Virus record (IMG/VR): IMGVR_UViG_3300032265_001298
Span: 1 to 20,827 of that record
DNA from: a virus
Direction: 5' to 3' (one strand)
Length of the DNA: 20,827 bases
The position numbers were made by a program, and so were the translations under genes. Position 1 is the stretch's first letter; every line of letters starts with the position of its first letter. The notes under the pieces were generated by a model. That model did no database searches, was not told where the DNA came from, and was given only the letters and a program-made list of their open reading frames with translations. Shown here one piece after another: positions 1-7,903 of the stretch.

Positions 1-282
1 CGTGCTTGGGTAAACTTTAATGGTACAGGTACTGTAGCTATTCGTGCAAATGGTAATGTAACAAGCATTACTGACAATGGTGTTGGTGATTACACCATTA
101 ATTTTACAACAGCAATGCCTGATGCAAATTATGCAGTTGCTGGTTCATCAAATTCAGATGGAACTACGTTCGGAGTGGTGTCACCAATAACTCTTGCTGC
201 GGGATCTGTAAGAATAACAATTAGACAACAAGCTGGTTCTTTTGTTGATTACACAATAAACACTGTTTCCATTATCCGTTGA
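1..282 (+). CDS. Tail fibre / virion surface protein, C-terminal end (partial)
   Basis: The frame is open from base 1 to the TGA at 280-282, so the N-terminus lies outside the window. The 93 visible residues contain RAWVNFNGTG near the start, then ITDNGVGDYTINF and AMPDANYAVAG. I recognise this pattern from the C-terminal beta-rich domain of many phage tail fibres and other surface proteins. It alternates short beta strands with Gly/Asn turns and has no charged core. The role would be receptor contact or trimer closure at the fibre tip, by family analogy. Two small genes follow in the same direction, with SD TTAGGAGA just after the stop, as is usual for fibre cassettes. Confidence 0.8.
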   Translation, partial: RAWVNFNGTGTVAIRANGNVTSITDNGVGDYTINFTTAMPDANYAVAGSSNSDGTTFGVVSPITLAAGSVRITIRQQAGSFVDYTINTVSIIR

Positions 283-294
283 TTAGGAGAAATT

Positions 295-486
295 ATGAAT
301 TCAAGAATCATTTACCCAACAGACGATGGTGGCGTAGCAGTCATTATTCCAGCACCTGAGTGCGGTTTAACCATTGAAGAAATTGCCGCTAAGGATGTTC
401 CTGCTGGCAAGTCTTACAAGATTGTGGATGTTGCCGATATTCCAACAGACCGCACATTTCGCAACGCATGGGAATACATAGCATGA
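295..486 (+). CDS. Small conserved phage protein following the tail fibre
   Basis: This 63-residue protein begins MNSRIIYPTDDGGVAVIIP and contains GLTIEEIAAKDVPAGKSY and RNAWEY. These motifs recur in small genes next to fibre genes in many phages, but I know of no proven function. A clear SD (TTAGGAGA) sits 6-7 bases before the ATG. Its stop overlaps the next start in an ATGA at 483-486, so the two are translationally coupled. A role in fibre assembly is only an inference from position. It is soluble, with no membrane segment or signal peptide. Confidence 0.75.
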   Translation: MNSRIIYPTDDGGVAVIIPAPECGLTIEEIAAKDVPAGKSYKIVDVADIPTDRTFRNAWEYIA

Positions 487-704
487 TTATCATCAATATC
501 ACCAAAGCCAAGGTAATTGCTCATGATAAGCGCAGAGAAGCACGATCTGCTGAGTTTGCGCCTTTGGACATCAAGGCAACCATTCCATCTGAAGCGGCAA
601 CGGCAGAAACTGCTAGAGCAGCAGTCAGAGCCAAGTACGCCACAATGCAAACAGCAATTGATTCAGCCTCAACAGTAGATGCAATTAAAGCGGCAATAAC
701 ATGA
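483..704 (+). CDS. Small helical protein, possible tail-fibre assembly partner
   Basis: I chose the ATG at 483 because it forms an ATGA overlap with the preceding stop; an upstream in-frame ATG at 468 lies inside the previous gene without a good SD. The product is 73 residues, starting MIIINITKAKVIAHDKRREA, and is Ala-rich and helical. The motif TKAK-x-IAHDKRR-x-AR-x-x-EFAPLD resembles small proteins that follow the 63-residue type upstream in other phages. The pair may help fold or attach the fibre, but this is inference from order alone. A weak intrinsic terminator follows two bases after the stop. Confidence 0.7.
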   Translation: MIIINITKAKVIAHDKRREARSAEFAPLDIKATIPSEAATAETARAAVRAKYATMQTAIDSASTVDAIKAAIT

Positions 705-705
705 G

Positions 706-730
706 TTGCTAGATAATTAGCAAATTTTTT
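706..730 (+). terminator. Weak intrinsic terminator after the fibre cassette
   Basis: TTGCTA (706-711) pairs with TAGCAA (718-723) around a 6-base loop, and six T residues follow at 725-730. The stem is short and AT-rich, so termination would be partial at best. It separates the fibre cassette from the next gene, whose SD AAGGAA comes directly afterwards. Confidence 0.45.
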
Positions 731-744
731 AATAAGGAATAAAA

Positions 745-1047
745 ATGGGCGCACCTTCAGCACAAGTTCAATCTCCTCAATCTTCGACACCAGCAAGCAA
801 GGGTTCGGGAATTTCGCCCAGTACGCCTAGTGGATCTGGTAAAGCTAGTATGGCGGCTACATCTGGCCAACCAACAATGGGTCAACCAAATACTAATGGT
901 AATACTGGCATGAACCCTGTAAATGCTGGATTTGTTGCGCCTATAGATGGGGCTACTTCTGGTTTGCCAAATCCTTACCCAAATACCACAAGTCAATGGG
1001 ATAATCAATCAACTAAAAGCCCTGCTGGGCTGGGTAAAGGAGTTTAA
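745..1047 (+). CDS. Low-complexity phage protein (Ser/Pro/Gly/Asn-rich)
   Basis: The 100-residue product is almost entirely Ser, Pro, Gly, Thr, Gln and Asn, with no predicted globular core, membrane segment or cysteine. It starts at an ATG with SD AAGGAA 7-8 bases upstream. The next gene starts two bases after its stop. It is the first of five genes whose products share Gln/Ala/Gly/Asn-rich composition and lie upstream of lysis, which suggests a virion component. I do not recognise a family. Confidence 0.6.
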   Translation: MGAPSAQVQSPQSSTPASKGSGISPSTPSGSGKASMAATSGQPTMGQPNTNGNTGMNPVNAGFVAPIDGATSGLPNPYPNTTSQWDNQSTKSPAGLGKGV

Positions 1048-1049
1048 TC

Positions 1050-1772
1050 ATGGGCGGCGGTAAATCATCAGGTCAACAGACCACTCAAGTTCAAATGACT
1101 CCTGAGCAACGGGAGGCTATACAAACACAAACAGACTTTCTTAGAAACACAGCTCTTCCTGCTTATAAACAAACGGTAGGTGGGGCGCAAGATGTTTTAA
1201 GTAATGTCATGCCAGCCGTTACAAATGCTGCTGGGAATGCTTCCGATGTTGCATCTCGCACTGGTGCTGTGCAAGAAGCCGCAGGCACTGGAGCGTTGGC
1301 TACAGGTTTGACGGGATTGGCTTCATTATTCAATCCACAATATAAAGAACAACAAGTTCAAGGCGCTTTACAAGCAGGTCGTGAAGCAACCCGTGAACAA
1401 CTTGGCCAACAAAATGCCATGTACGGTGGTGCTGGTGGTCTTGGTAGTTCTCGTATGGCTTTGGCTGATGTTAATTTACGTCAACTTGGCGAACAAAGAC
1501 AAGCAACTGCCGCAGCAAATGCGGCCGCTGGAGTTGAAGCAAATCGTGCCGCCGCCGCAAATCAATTGGCAACTTTAGGCGGTGCTGGATTGACATCTGC
1601 TCAACAGGCCGCTGCTAGTCAAGTTGGTTTGGCTGGCACACCACAAGATGTTTACAGCAAGTATGCATCAGTTGTATATGGTATTCCGCAAGCTGGCACA
1701 ACACCAAATTTTGCTGGTACTCAAGGATCTACAACACAAGGCTCGTCAAAAGGCTTTGGCTTTGGAAAGTAA
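1050..1772 (+). CDS. Putative internal virion / DNA-injection protein
   Basis: This 240-residue protein is rich in Ala, Gln and Gly. It has an N-terminal segment TPEQREAIQTQTDFLRNTALP, a central GGAGGLGSSRMALAD motif around residues 126-140, and long helical Ala/Gln stretches. The C-terminal part, VYSKYASVVYGIPQ, is followed by a Gly/Ser tail. The GLGSSR-type centre and tail resemble small ejectosome proteins (gp14/gp7-like) that form part of the DNA-injection channel of podoviruses. No signal peptide is seen. It lies between two other low-complexity genes with 2-3 base gaps, as in an injection-protein cluster. The family call is by pattern, not proof. Confidence 0.6.
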   Translation: MGGGKSSGQQTTQVQMTPEQREAIQTQTDFLRNTALPAYKQTVGGAQDVLSNVMPAVTNAAGNASDVASRTGAVQEAAGTGALATGLTGLASLFNPQYKEQQVQGALQAGREATREQLGQQNAMYGGAGGLGSSRMALADVNLRQLGEQRQATAAANAAAGVEANRAAAANQLATLGGAGLTSAQQAAASQVGLAGTPQDVYSKYASVVYGIPQAGTTPNFAGTQGSTTQGSSKGFGFGK

Positions 1773-1775
1773 CAA

Positions 1776-2144
1776 ATGAATTTCCTACCTGCTGTTCCCA
1801 CATTTACCCAACAGTCTTATGGCAAAGACTATGGCAATTGGCAACGATATGCTGGTCTTGGTCAGCAACAAGCTTATGGTCAAGACGCAAGTCAACCTGT
1901 AAGAGCGCCACAAGGTGCGGTTGCTGCTGTTCCTCCTCCTCAATCAATGGGTGACCTTATGAAATTAGCTGTTGGACCTATTGTTGATCAAGCAAAAAGT
2001 GCAATGGGACAAGCTGGCAATATGGTTGATGCGGCAGGTCAATTAGCACAAGGAAATGTTCTTGGTGCGTACAACACATCAAAAGGGAATGCACCAGCTA
2101 CTGGTAGTTCCGACTATCAATATCACACAGCGATTGGACAATAA
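1776..2144 (+). CDS. Small Gln/Ala-rich virion-cluster protein
   Basis: The product is 122 residues. It has an aromatic N-terminal half (YGKDYGNWQRYAGLGQQQAY), a Pro-rich linker near residue 50, and a helical segment with MGDLMKLAVGPIVDQAKSAM. It starts three bases after the previous stop and ends two bases before the next start, so it belongs to the same transcription unit. Composition matches its neighbours. A minor virion or injection component is likely from context, but I do not recognise a family. Confidence 0.55.
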   Translation: MNFLPAVPTFTQQSYGKDYGNWQRYAGLGQQQAYGQDASQPVRAPQGAVAAVPPPQSMGDLMKLAVGPIVDQAKSAMGQAGNMVDAAGQLAQGNVLGAYNTSKGNAPATGSSDYQYHTAIGQ

Positions 2145-2146
2145 TC

Positions 2147-3661
2147 ATGGCAGAAGCAATAGCGCCCCCTCGTGATGCTGGTTTAGTTCCTTTAAATCCA
2201 ACAGTCAATGTGAAGATGCCGCCAGTAACAGGTGTCACTGTTACTACGCCTGTTACTGTCACCGATGCTCCTGCGGCAACACCAAATGTAACTGCGGCAG
2301 ATATGCCACCAAGGGCGCAACAAATTATTGCTGGCGTGGCATCAGCAGATCCAAAACAAAAATTAGAAGCTGTTAAGTTGATGAATCAACAAGACGCTGA
2401 TACAGCAGAATATCACCCTAATCTTCAACCCCAATGGGGCAAGATGTTTATTTCTGCTCTTCAAGGTAATTATGGTGATGCCTATAAATATTACAACGGC
2501 GGCGCTCAAAGAGAAGAAGAAGCCCGTGATGTAAACAATAATAGATATTACAAACAATTCAATGAATTGGGTGCTACTGGTGTTGTTAAAGACACCAAAG
2601 GAAATGTTCTTAATCCTAATCAAATGAAAGAACTTGATGCAAAAGGTGGCATCATTTCTGATTCTGATTTAAAAGTTTTACAGACTGCTCCTTGGGTAAA
2701 TGGCAGAACAAATTCAACTTTATCTAACAATGCATTGATAACTCCTTTGACAAGAGCTACCAATGACGCATACAACGCCGCAAATTTAGCTGGTTCTGCA
2801 AATAAAAACGCAGATGAGCAAATTGACATTTTGCAAAAAAATGAAGGCGTTAGAAAAATTCTAGATCATATTTCTACATTGCCACCAGAAAAACGTCAAA
2901 AACTTCTTGGATTGGTTAATCAATTTAAAACCACTTCGGCTAACGCTGGTACAACAACTGAAAAACGTGGTGGTGCAACTGGTGGAACTCAAAACACTGG
3001 AACCAACACATCAAATATTGGCGGCAGTGCAAGTGGTGGTGTTGGTGGACAGACTGTAGATGGTGCTGTAGCCCCAGGCGCACAAGTTGGTGGCAAAGCT
3101 GGTATCAGTGCTTCTGATACGTCAATGGTGCAAGGTGGTGTAAGTGTTGGCCAAGGAGTTGGCACATCTGCTTCTAATGCAAATACTTTGCAAGAACAAC
3201 AAAATGTTCGCTCATTAATTGAAAAAGAATTGCAAAATGTAACAAATTCAGCAGATTTTGATAAATACATGCGTATTCAAGCTCTTGATGCACAAAACAA
3301 AGCGGCCTCTTCTGCCGTACCAACGCATGTTATGCCGCCTGGTTACACCAACGTAACAGAGTCTGATTTGCAATTGGGTGGTACTAAAGCTGTTATAGCG
3401 AATCGTGTTGAACAATTAAAAAACAATGCCTTGATGGCGGCTTGGTCAAATGAGCTGTACAAAGCTACAAGAGAAGCCGCAAAAACTGGTGCACTTATTG
3501 ATATAAATGCTGTTGCAAATCAATTTCAACAATCAGATATTTTTAAAGGAATTAACAACCATTATGCAGAACGAATGGCTGGAGAACTTGGTTTGCCAAA
3601 TCCTTTAAAAAGTGGAGATTTGGTTGTCGATCCAAAAACGCACAAACTTGGAAGAAGGTAA
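2147..3661 (+). CDS. Large putative internal virion protein with Gly-rich middle
   Basis: This 504-residue protein has three zones. Residues 1-60 are a Pro/Thr/Val-rich leader. Residues 60-260 are a mixed helical domain containing LQPQWGKMFISALQGNYGDAY and Asn/Tyr-rich stretches. Residues about 264-346 are a Gly/Ser/Thr/Gln low-complexity linker. A helical C-terminal domain of about 150 residues ends GDLVVDPKTHKLGRR. No catalytic motif, cysteine cluster or membrane span is evident. Two globular parts joined by a flexible linker fit an internal or injection protein. No scaffold, portal or capsid gene lies in this window to anchor the comparison. Confidence 0.6.
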   Translation: MAEAIAPPRDAGLVPLNPTVNVKMPPVTGVTVTTPVTVTDAPAATPNVTAADMPPRAQQIIAGVASADPKQKLEAVKLMNQQDADTAEYHPNLQPQWGKMFISALQGNYGDAYKYYNGGAQREEEARDVNNNRYYKQFNELGATGVVKDTKGNVLNPNQMKELDAKGGIISDSDLKVLQTAPWVNGRTNSTLSNNALITPLTRATNDAYNAANLAGSANKNADEQIDILQKNEGVRKILDHISTLPPEKRQKLLGLVNQFKTTSANAGTTTEKRGGATGGTQNTGTNTSNIGGSASGGVGGQTVDGAVAPGAQVGGKAGISASDTSMVQGGVSVGQGVGTSASNANTLQEQQNVRSLIEKELQNVTNSADFDKYMRIQALDAQNKAASSAVPTHVMPPGYTNVTESDLQLGGTKAVIANRVEQLKNNALMAAWSNELYKATREAAKTGALIDINAVANQFQQSDIFKGINNHYAERMAGELGLPNPLKSGDLVVDPKTHKLGRR

Positions 3662-3670
3662 GGATTTATT

Positions 3671-4993
3671 ATGGCCGCAACTGACTATCCTCAAATTGAT
3701 GAAGAAGAATATAGAAAAGCTACATATGGAGATAGAGCTTCTAAAATAACTCATTTTAATGAACCAGATCAGCAATCTGCATCACAAACACAAGAAGCTG
3801 TAAAACCGCCGACAAGGCCAGCAAATACATCATCAGTGCCTAATGCCGCAGCGCCTCCTTCCAGAAGTGGTGACATTGATTTAACAGGCATGGTTAATCA
3901 AGTTACAAATGCAACAACGCAAATGCAACAAGATATGCCAGCACCTAAGCCTGCTGACTCAGTGCAACATATTATGGATTTAGTTGCAAAACATTGGCAA
4001 ATACCTGCTGCTATTGTTGGCGCTGGTGCTACAGCCGCAATATTAAACAATCTTATGAAAGGTGGAGATGGCACTCGTCCTCCGCCTAATCCTGGTGGTC
4101 TTGCAAATCCAGTTGAACCTAGCATGGATGTAAATAAACAAGGGCCTAGAGAACCTTATTTGCCAGAAGAAAAGCCAACTATTCAGTCTCGTAACTTTAC
4201 TCCAAAGTATTCTGCTGAAGAACAAGCATGGATAGCTAAATCTGAAGCTAATCGTATTGCCAAAGAGCAAGACGCTGCCAGACGGGCGCAAGCCGAACCA
4301 ACAACACCTAAACAAGAACCACCTGCATTTATATTAAATAAATCTGCCAGTGCAGATGTTCCACCTAATGAGCCAAAGAAAATTTGGGAACCACCTACAG
4401 CAGAAAGCATGCGTGCACAATACAACAGGGGCGTAAAAAATCCTATTGGCCCATCTGCATTTAATCATTTGGCAAACAATCTTGGACTTGAAAAAGCAAA
4501 AGAAGTTTGGGAAGGTATGTATGGAAAAACAAACGTACCTTATGACCAATACATAAAAGACTATTCACAAGCTGCTGGCAAAGAAATGGTGGGACCAAAA
4601 CAACCATTAGCGCCAGGGGCAAAACCAGGCGGTTCTTTTGGAACGCCAAAATATATTCCTGAATATATTAAAGGTAGCGTTGATCCTCGTTTATTAGGCG
4701 GCGTAGCAGGAACAGCATTAGCTGGATATTTAGCTAAACCTAGTATTGAAGCTGCCGCACAAGCCGCAGGACAAGGCGATACTGAACTTGCAAAAGCGCA
4801 TGCTTCAGAACTTTTAAATATTCATCCATTGACTGCTTTGGGTAATATTTTATTTGGTAAATCTCCACAAGAAGTTGAAATGATTCGCAAAGAAAAATCT
4901 GATCAAATTCTCAAACAAGTATCAGATTTATTAAAAGAAAAAACAATTGGTGCTGGCCGTGGCGTAACACCTTCATCCGCATATAAGAGGTAA
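3671..4993 (+). CDS. Putative virion protein with two hydrophobic Gly/Ala segments
   Basis: The 440-residue product is Pro-, Lys- and Gln-rich and probably largely disordered. It has two short hydrophobic Gly/Ala segments, about residues 113-127 (AAIVGAGATAAIL) and about 340-358 (LLGGVAGTALAGYLA). Such segments could insert in a membrane during DNA ejection, which would fit a third injection-type protein. The region between them has repeated basic/acidic helical pieces and Pro-rich spacers. It starts 9 bases after the previous gene with SD AAGGAT and ends three bases before the next gene. The function is inferred from position and composition. Confidence 0.55.
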   Translation: MAATDYPQIDEEEYRKATYGDRASKITHFNEPDQQSASQTQEAVKPPTRPANTSSVPNAAAPPSRSGDIDLTGMVNQVTNATTQMQQDMPAPKPADSVQHIMDLVAKHWQIPAAIVGAGATAAILNNLMKGGDGTRPPPNPGGLANPVEPSMDVNKQGPREPYLPEEKPTIQSRNFTPKYSAEEQAWIAKSEANRIAKEQDAARRAQAEPTTPKQEPPAFILNKSASADVPPNEPKKIWEPPTAESMRAQYNRGVKNPIGPSAFNHLANNLGLEKAKEVWEGMYGKTNVPYDQYIKDYSQAAGKEMVGPKQPLAPGAKPGGSFGTPKYIPEYIKGSVDPRLLGGVAGTALAGYLAKPSIEAAAQAAGQGDTELAKAHASELLNIHPLTALGNILFGKSPQEVEMIRKEKSDQILKQVSDLLKEKTIGAGRGVTPSSAYKR

Positions 4994-4996
4994 ATC

Positions 4997-5206
4997 ATGT
5001 CTGAAATTGATCCCATTGCTTACGGCATATTGACACAAAAAGTCGAAAATCTTGAAGCCAAAATTGAAAAGCTTGAAGCTTCAATTGATACCTTAATTGC
5101 TTTGGTAAATCAAGGCAAGGGGGGTCTTTGGATGGGTATGGCTATTGTTTCTGGCATAAGTTCAGTTGTTGGATTTGTGACGCATACATTTTTGAACAAG
5201 GGGTAA
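4997..5206 (+). CDS. Small coiled-coil membrane protein at the start of the lysis block
   Basis: Residues 8-40 form a heptad pattern (LTQKVENLEAKIEKLEASI) and residues 44-64 are a hydrophobic segment (MGMAIVSGISSVVGFVTHTF). The product is therefore a 69-residue protein with an N-terminal coiled coil and one C-terminal transmembrane helix. Similar proteins sit beside holin and endolysin genes in many phages. It could be an accessory holin or antiholin, but the sequence alone cannot decide. A GGGGGGTCTTTGG motif shared with other sites lies inside it at 5119-5131. Confidence 0.65.
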   Translation: MSEIDPIAYGILTQKVENLEAKIEKLEASIDTLIALVNQGKGGLWMGMAIVSGISSVVGFVTHTFLNKG

Positions 5207-5209
5207 GAA

Positions 5210-5755
5210 ATTGATCCGATCACTCTTATTGCAATGGCAAGCACGGCTGTTGGATACATCAAACAAGGTTGTGCCCTTTATAAGGAATACAAAGCAACAG
5301 GTACTGAAGTGGCTGAAGTCATTCAAGACATCAGTGGTCACCTTGGTAAATTCTTTACTGCACAAGAAACCTTAGTCAAGGTTGTCAAAGAAGAAGAAAA
5401 GAAACCCAAAACTGTTTCATTAAATCAACAAGCGTTAGACAGGGTTTTAGCGCAAAGAAGAATGGCGCAGATGGAGGTTGAGTTAAGAGAGACTCTGATA
5501 TATCAAAGCCCACCTGAGTTGGGTGCAATATATACAGATTTCATAGAAATGCGAAAGGTAATTCAAGCAGAACAGGAACAGCAAGAAGAAGAGCTAAGGC
5601 AGCGTGAAAGACTTAAACAATGGCAACGAAAGCAAATGATAAGCGCACTGCAAGACAAGGCTCTGTATCTAATAGCGACTATGGTGGTTATTCTGTACCT
5701 GTATCTAATGGCGTATCTAATCGTTCTGGACAGGAAAGTTCGATGGGGTTTTTAA
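5210..5755 (+). CDS. Coiled-coil protein with C-terminal membrane anchor; ATT start proposed
   Basis: The first ATG of this frame is at 5234 and has no SD. An ATT at 5210 has AAGGGG six bases upstream and would give MDPITLIAMASTAVGYIKQG. The N-terminal pattern MDP-[IV]-[ST] is what I know from this phage family. With that start the protein is 181 residues. It has a helical N-terminus, LNQQALDRVLAQRRMAQMEVELRE, then LIYQSPPELGAIYTDFIEMRK, a Glu/Gln-rich charged helix, and a terminal transmembrane segment near residues 150-172. Proteins of this layout are common in phages near lysis and tail genes; their role is unknown. The conservative annotation would be 5234-5755 (173 residues). Confidence 0.7.
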   Translation: MDPITLIAMASTAVGYIKQGCALYKEYKATGTEVAEVIQDISGHLGKFFTAQETLVKVVKEEEKKPKTVSLNQQALDRVLAQRRMAQMEVELRETLIYQSPPELGAIYTDFIEMRKVIQAEQEQQEEELRQRERLKQWQRKQMISALQDKALYLIATMVVILYLYLMAYLIVLDRKVRWGF

Positions 5756-5901
5756 TTGGATTAGTTGTAATGTGTTTTGTTTTTGTCGTCATACTGCCTT
5801 TGATGGGGATGATGTACATGGACATCCTTGAAACAAAACATGAGACACAACACCAGCAAAAACAAATTCAAAAATTAATTAATGAAGCAAAGGAAAAATG
5901 A
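5743..5901 (+). CDS. Small single-span membrane protein of the lysis block
   Basis: The ATG at 5743 has SD AGGAAA seven bases upstream and gives 52 residues: a strongly hydrophobic N-terminal helix (GLVVMCFVFVVILPLMGMMY) followed by a charged coiled-coil tail (ETKHETQHQQKQIQKL). The same frame is open back to an ATG at 5620, giving a 93-residue form whose first 41 residues lie in an alternate frame of the previous gene. That start lacks a good SD and reads as a low-complexity extension. The layout fits an inner-membrane spanin or holin regulator, but there is no lipobox partner. Its stop overlaps the holin start (ATGA). Confidence 0.6.
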   Translation: MGFLIGLVVMCFVFVVILPLMGMMYMDILETKHETQHQQKQIQKLINEAKEK

Positions 5902-6395
5902 TGGATTGGCTTAAACAAATCGCTCCCACTATTGCCACAGCCCTTGGCGGTCCACTGGCTGGACTTGCTGTTGATGCAATCTCTAAAGCTGTTGGAATCG
6001 ACCCTAAAGACGTCAATAAGACCATTGCCGAGGGTAAGTTAACCGCTGACCAGATAGCCCAAATTAAAACCGCTGAATTGGCTATGGCGGCACGGGCGCA
6101 AGAGATGGGGTTGGATTTTGAAAAGATCGCTGTTGATGATCGCAAGTCTGCCAGACAAATGCAATCCACTACTCAGTCTTGGATACCTGGCATTATGGCT
6201 ATCGCCGTCACCCTTGGATTCTTTGGCATTTTGATTGGTTTGATGACCGAACACTTCAAAACATCTGATGCACTGATGCTAATGCTAGGGTCACTAGGTA
6301 CGGCATGGACGGGCATTATTGCTTTCTATTTTGGATCTTCTGCGGGTAGCCAAGCCAAAGATCAGCTTCTTCACAAATCAAGCCCTACACCATGA
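5898..6395 (+). CDS. Holin, 3-TM (GTA/DUF3154-like) family
   Basis: The 165-residue protein begins with an amphipathic segment, DWLKQIAPTIATALGGPLAGLAVDAIS. A helical region KDVNKTIAEGKLTADQIAQIKTAEL follows, then QSWIPGIMAIAVTLGFFGILIGL and a second span LMLMLGSLGTAWTGIIAFYFGSSAGS. This order is typical of the 3TM holin family in phages and gene transfer agents, which opens the inner membrane at lysis time. A second ATG follows immediately (5901); SD AAGGAAA supports either. The endolysin gene starts inside its last codons, so the two are coupled. Confidence 0.8.
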   Translation: MMDWLKQIAPTIATALGGPLAGLAVDAISKAVGIDPKDVNKTIAEGKLTADQIAQIKTAELAMAARAQEMGLDFEKIAVDDRKSARQMQSTTQSWIPGIMAIAVTLGFFGILIGLMTEHFKTSDALMLMLGSLGTAWTGIIAFYFGSSAGSQAKDQLLHKSSPTP

Positions 6396-6820
6396 ATTTA
6401 ACTTTGCACTTTACCCTTGAGGAATTGACATTCACTGACCACCGTGAGTTTGACAATACGCCTAATGAGCAAGAATTAGAAAATCTGAAACGTCTAAGTT
6501 TATTTTTAGAAGAAGTAAAGAAACTTCTAGGTGGTAAAGCAATCATGGTGAATTCAGCTTTCAGGTCTGAGCAAGTCAATGCTGCGGTCGGTTCTAAGGA
6601 CACAAGCCAACATAGACGCGGTTGTGCGGCAGATATTCGTGTGCCTAATATGACGCCAGATGAAGTGGTGCAAGCAATTATCAATTCTGATTTGCAGTAT
6701 GACCAATGCATAAAAGAGTTCGACAGGTGGACCCATCTGTCAATTCCAAACAATGTGGATGAAAAGCCACGCAAAATGGCATTAATCATTGATAAACAAG
6801 GCACTAGGGCATATTCTTAA
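6392..6820 (+). CDS. Endolysin, peptidase M15_3-type
   Basis: This 142-residue protein has the zinc peptidase M15 layout. NSAFRSEQVNAAVG (residues 54-67) is followed by SQHRRGCAADI, with H74 and D81 as the H-x6-D ligand pair, and then RWTHLSI with H115 as the third ligand. Family members cut peptide cross-links of peptidoglycan at the end of infection. There is no signal peptide, so export should depend on the holin encoded just upstream. Its start overlaps the holin stop in an ATGA. The length matches the short single-domain members, with no separate cell-wall binding domain. Confidence 0.88.
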   Translation: MNLTLHFTLEELTFTDHREFDNTPNEQELENLKRLSLFLEEVKKLLGGKAIMVNSAFRSEQVNAAVGSKDTSQHRRGCAADIRVPNMTPDEVVQAIINSDLQYDQCIKEFDRWTHLSIPNNVDEKPRKMALIIDKQGTRAYS

Positions 6821-6830
6821 ATTAATTTGT

Positions 6831-6856
6831 CACATATATGTGTGGTAATACTACCA
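6831..6856. promoter_or_regulatory. Two adjacent inverted repeats upstream of the phosphoesterase gene
   Basis: CACATATATGTG at 6831-6842 is a perfect 12-base palindrome. It is followed at once by TGGTA (6843-6847), a 4-base gap and TACCA (6852-6856). Both lie in the 54-base gap between the endolysin stop and the preferred start of the next gene. They may be an operator or a processing hairpin; no promoter hexamers are clear beside them. Confidence 0.35.
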
Positions 6857-6874
6857 ATTCAACAAGGCGCATAT

Positions 6875-7825
6875 ATGAAACTGCTTGACCAAGAATTCCT
6901 TGAATTGTGGAAACAATATCAGTCAGCAACTGACATGGCGGCGGCTACTGGGATGAACATTAGAAATATTTCTCGTAGACGTAGGGCTTTAGAAATTAAA
7001 TATGGTGAGTCTTTAGAAGCAAAAAAACCTGTACAAAATATATCTACAAAACCTAGCGCAGCCCGTAAAGACTTGGGGATGTTAAATGGCACTGTCATTG
7101 TTTTTAGTGATGCTCATTTTTGGCCTGGTATACATACTACGGCATTTAAAGGACTTCTATGGGCTATTAAAGAGTTTAGACCCAATGCAGTTATTGCCAA
7201 TGGGGATATTTTTGATGGCGCTAGTATTTCTCGCTATCCAAGAATTGGTTGGGATTCCACACCATCTGTAATACAAGAACTCAAAGCTTGTGAAATAGCA
7301 ATGGGTGAAATTGAGGATGTAGCCAAGAAGACACGGCACAATATGCAGTTGATCTGGACACTTGGCAATCATGACGCAAGGTTTGAAAACCGTTTAGCGG
7401 CAAATGCACCGCAATATGAGTTTGTCAAAGGGTTTTCCCTTAAAGACCATTTCCCCGCTTTGCATCCATGCTGGGCTTGTTGGCCTGCGGAGAATACCAT
7501 TGTTAAACACCGTTGGAAAGGCGGCGTACACGCAACCCACAACAACACAGTCAATGCTGGCGTAAGCATCGTTACAGGGCATCTACACAGCCTTAAAGTG
7601 ACACCTTTTGATGATTATCACGGCACAAGGTTTGGCGTGGACACAGGCACTTTAGCTGAACCCACAGGACCACAATTTGAAAATTATCTGGAACTGTCCC
7701 CTACCAACTGGCGGTCTGGATTTGCTATTCTGACATTCCATGATGGACGTTTGTTATGGCCTGAACTGGTTCATACATGGGCAGATGGTCAAATTGAATT
7801 TAGGGGCAAAATACACAATGTCTAA
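6875..7825 (+). CDS. Calcineurin-like metallophosphoesterase with N-terminal HTH-like segment
   Basis: I chose the ATG at 6875 (AAGG seven bases upstream) over an in-frame TTG at 6827 that would translate the palindromic leader. The product is 316 residues. Residues about 8-45 look like a helix-turn-helix (SATDMAAATGMNIRNISRRR). The phosphoesterase signatures then appear in order: FSDAH (D79, H81), NGDIFDG (D111), LGNHDAR (N165, H166, D167), GGVHATHNN and TGHLHS. All metal-binding motifs are intact. Related phage enzymes hydrolyse phosphodiesters of unknown substrate. The gene sits between lysis and a convergent early operon, so it may be a separately controlled accessory gene. Confidence 0.88.
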   Translation: MKLLDQEFLELWKQYQSATDMAAATGMNIRNISRRRRALEIKYGESLEAKKPVQNISTKPSAARKDLGMLNGTVIVFSDAHFWPGIHTTAFKGLLWAIKEFRPNAVIANGDIFDGASISRYPRIGWDSTPSVIQELKACEIAMGEIEDVAKKTRHNMQLIWTLGNHDARFENRLAANAPQYEFVKGFSLKDHFPALHPCWACWPAENTIVKHRWKGGVHATHNNTVNAGVSIVTGHLHSLKVTPFDDYHGTRFGVDTGTLAEPTGPQFENYLELSPTNWRSGFAILTFHDGRLLWPELVHTWADGQIEFRGKIHNV

Positions 7826-7838
7826 TTTAGACTTGTTT

Positions 7839-7854
7839 GCTATTTGCAAATAGC
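7839..7854. repeat. Perfect 16-base palindrome between convergent genes
   Basis: GCTATTTGCAAATAGC is perfectly self-complementary and lies 14 bases after the phosphoesterase stop. No T-run follows on the plus strand, so it is not a classic intrinsic terminator. It could act as a 3-prime-end hairpin or a protein-binding site. Confidence 0.5.
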
Positions 7855-7857
7855 GAA

Positions 7858-7884
7858 TAAAAAAAGGGAGTCCGAAGACTCCCT
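7858..7884 (-). terminator. Strong intrinsic terminator of the left early operon
   Basis: Read on the minus strand, AGGGAGTC pairs with GACTCCCT around a TTCG tetraloop, and a run of seven T follows. The stem spans 7865-7884 and the T-run corresponds to the A-tract at 7858-7864. This is a near-ideal rho-independent terminator for the genes transcribed leftward from 10827. Confidence 0.88.
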
Positions 7885-7903
7885 ACAGGCAACTGCGGAT
7901 AGA

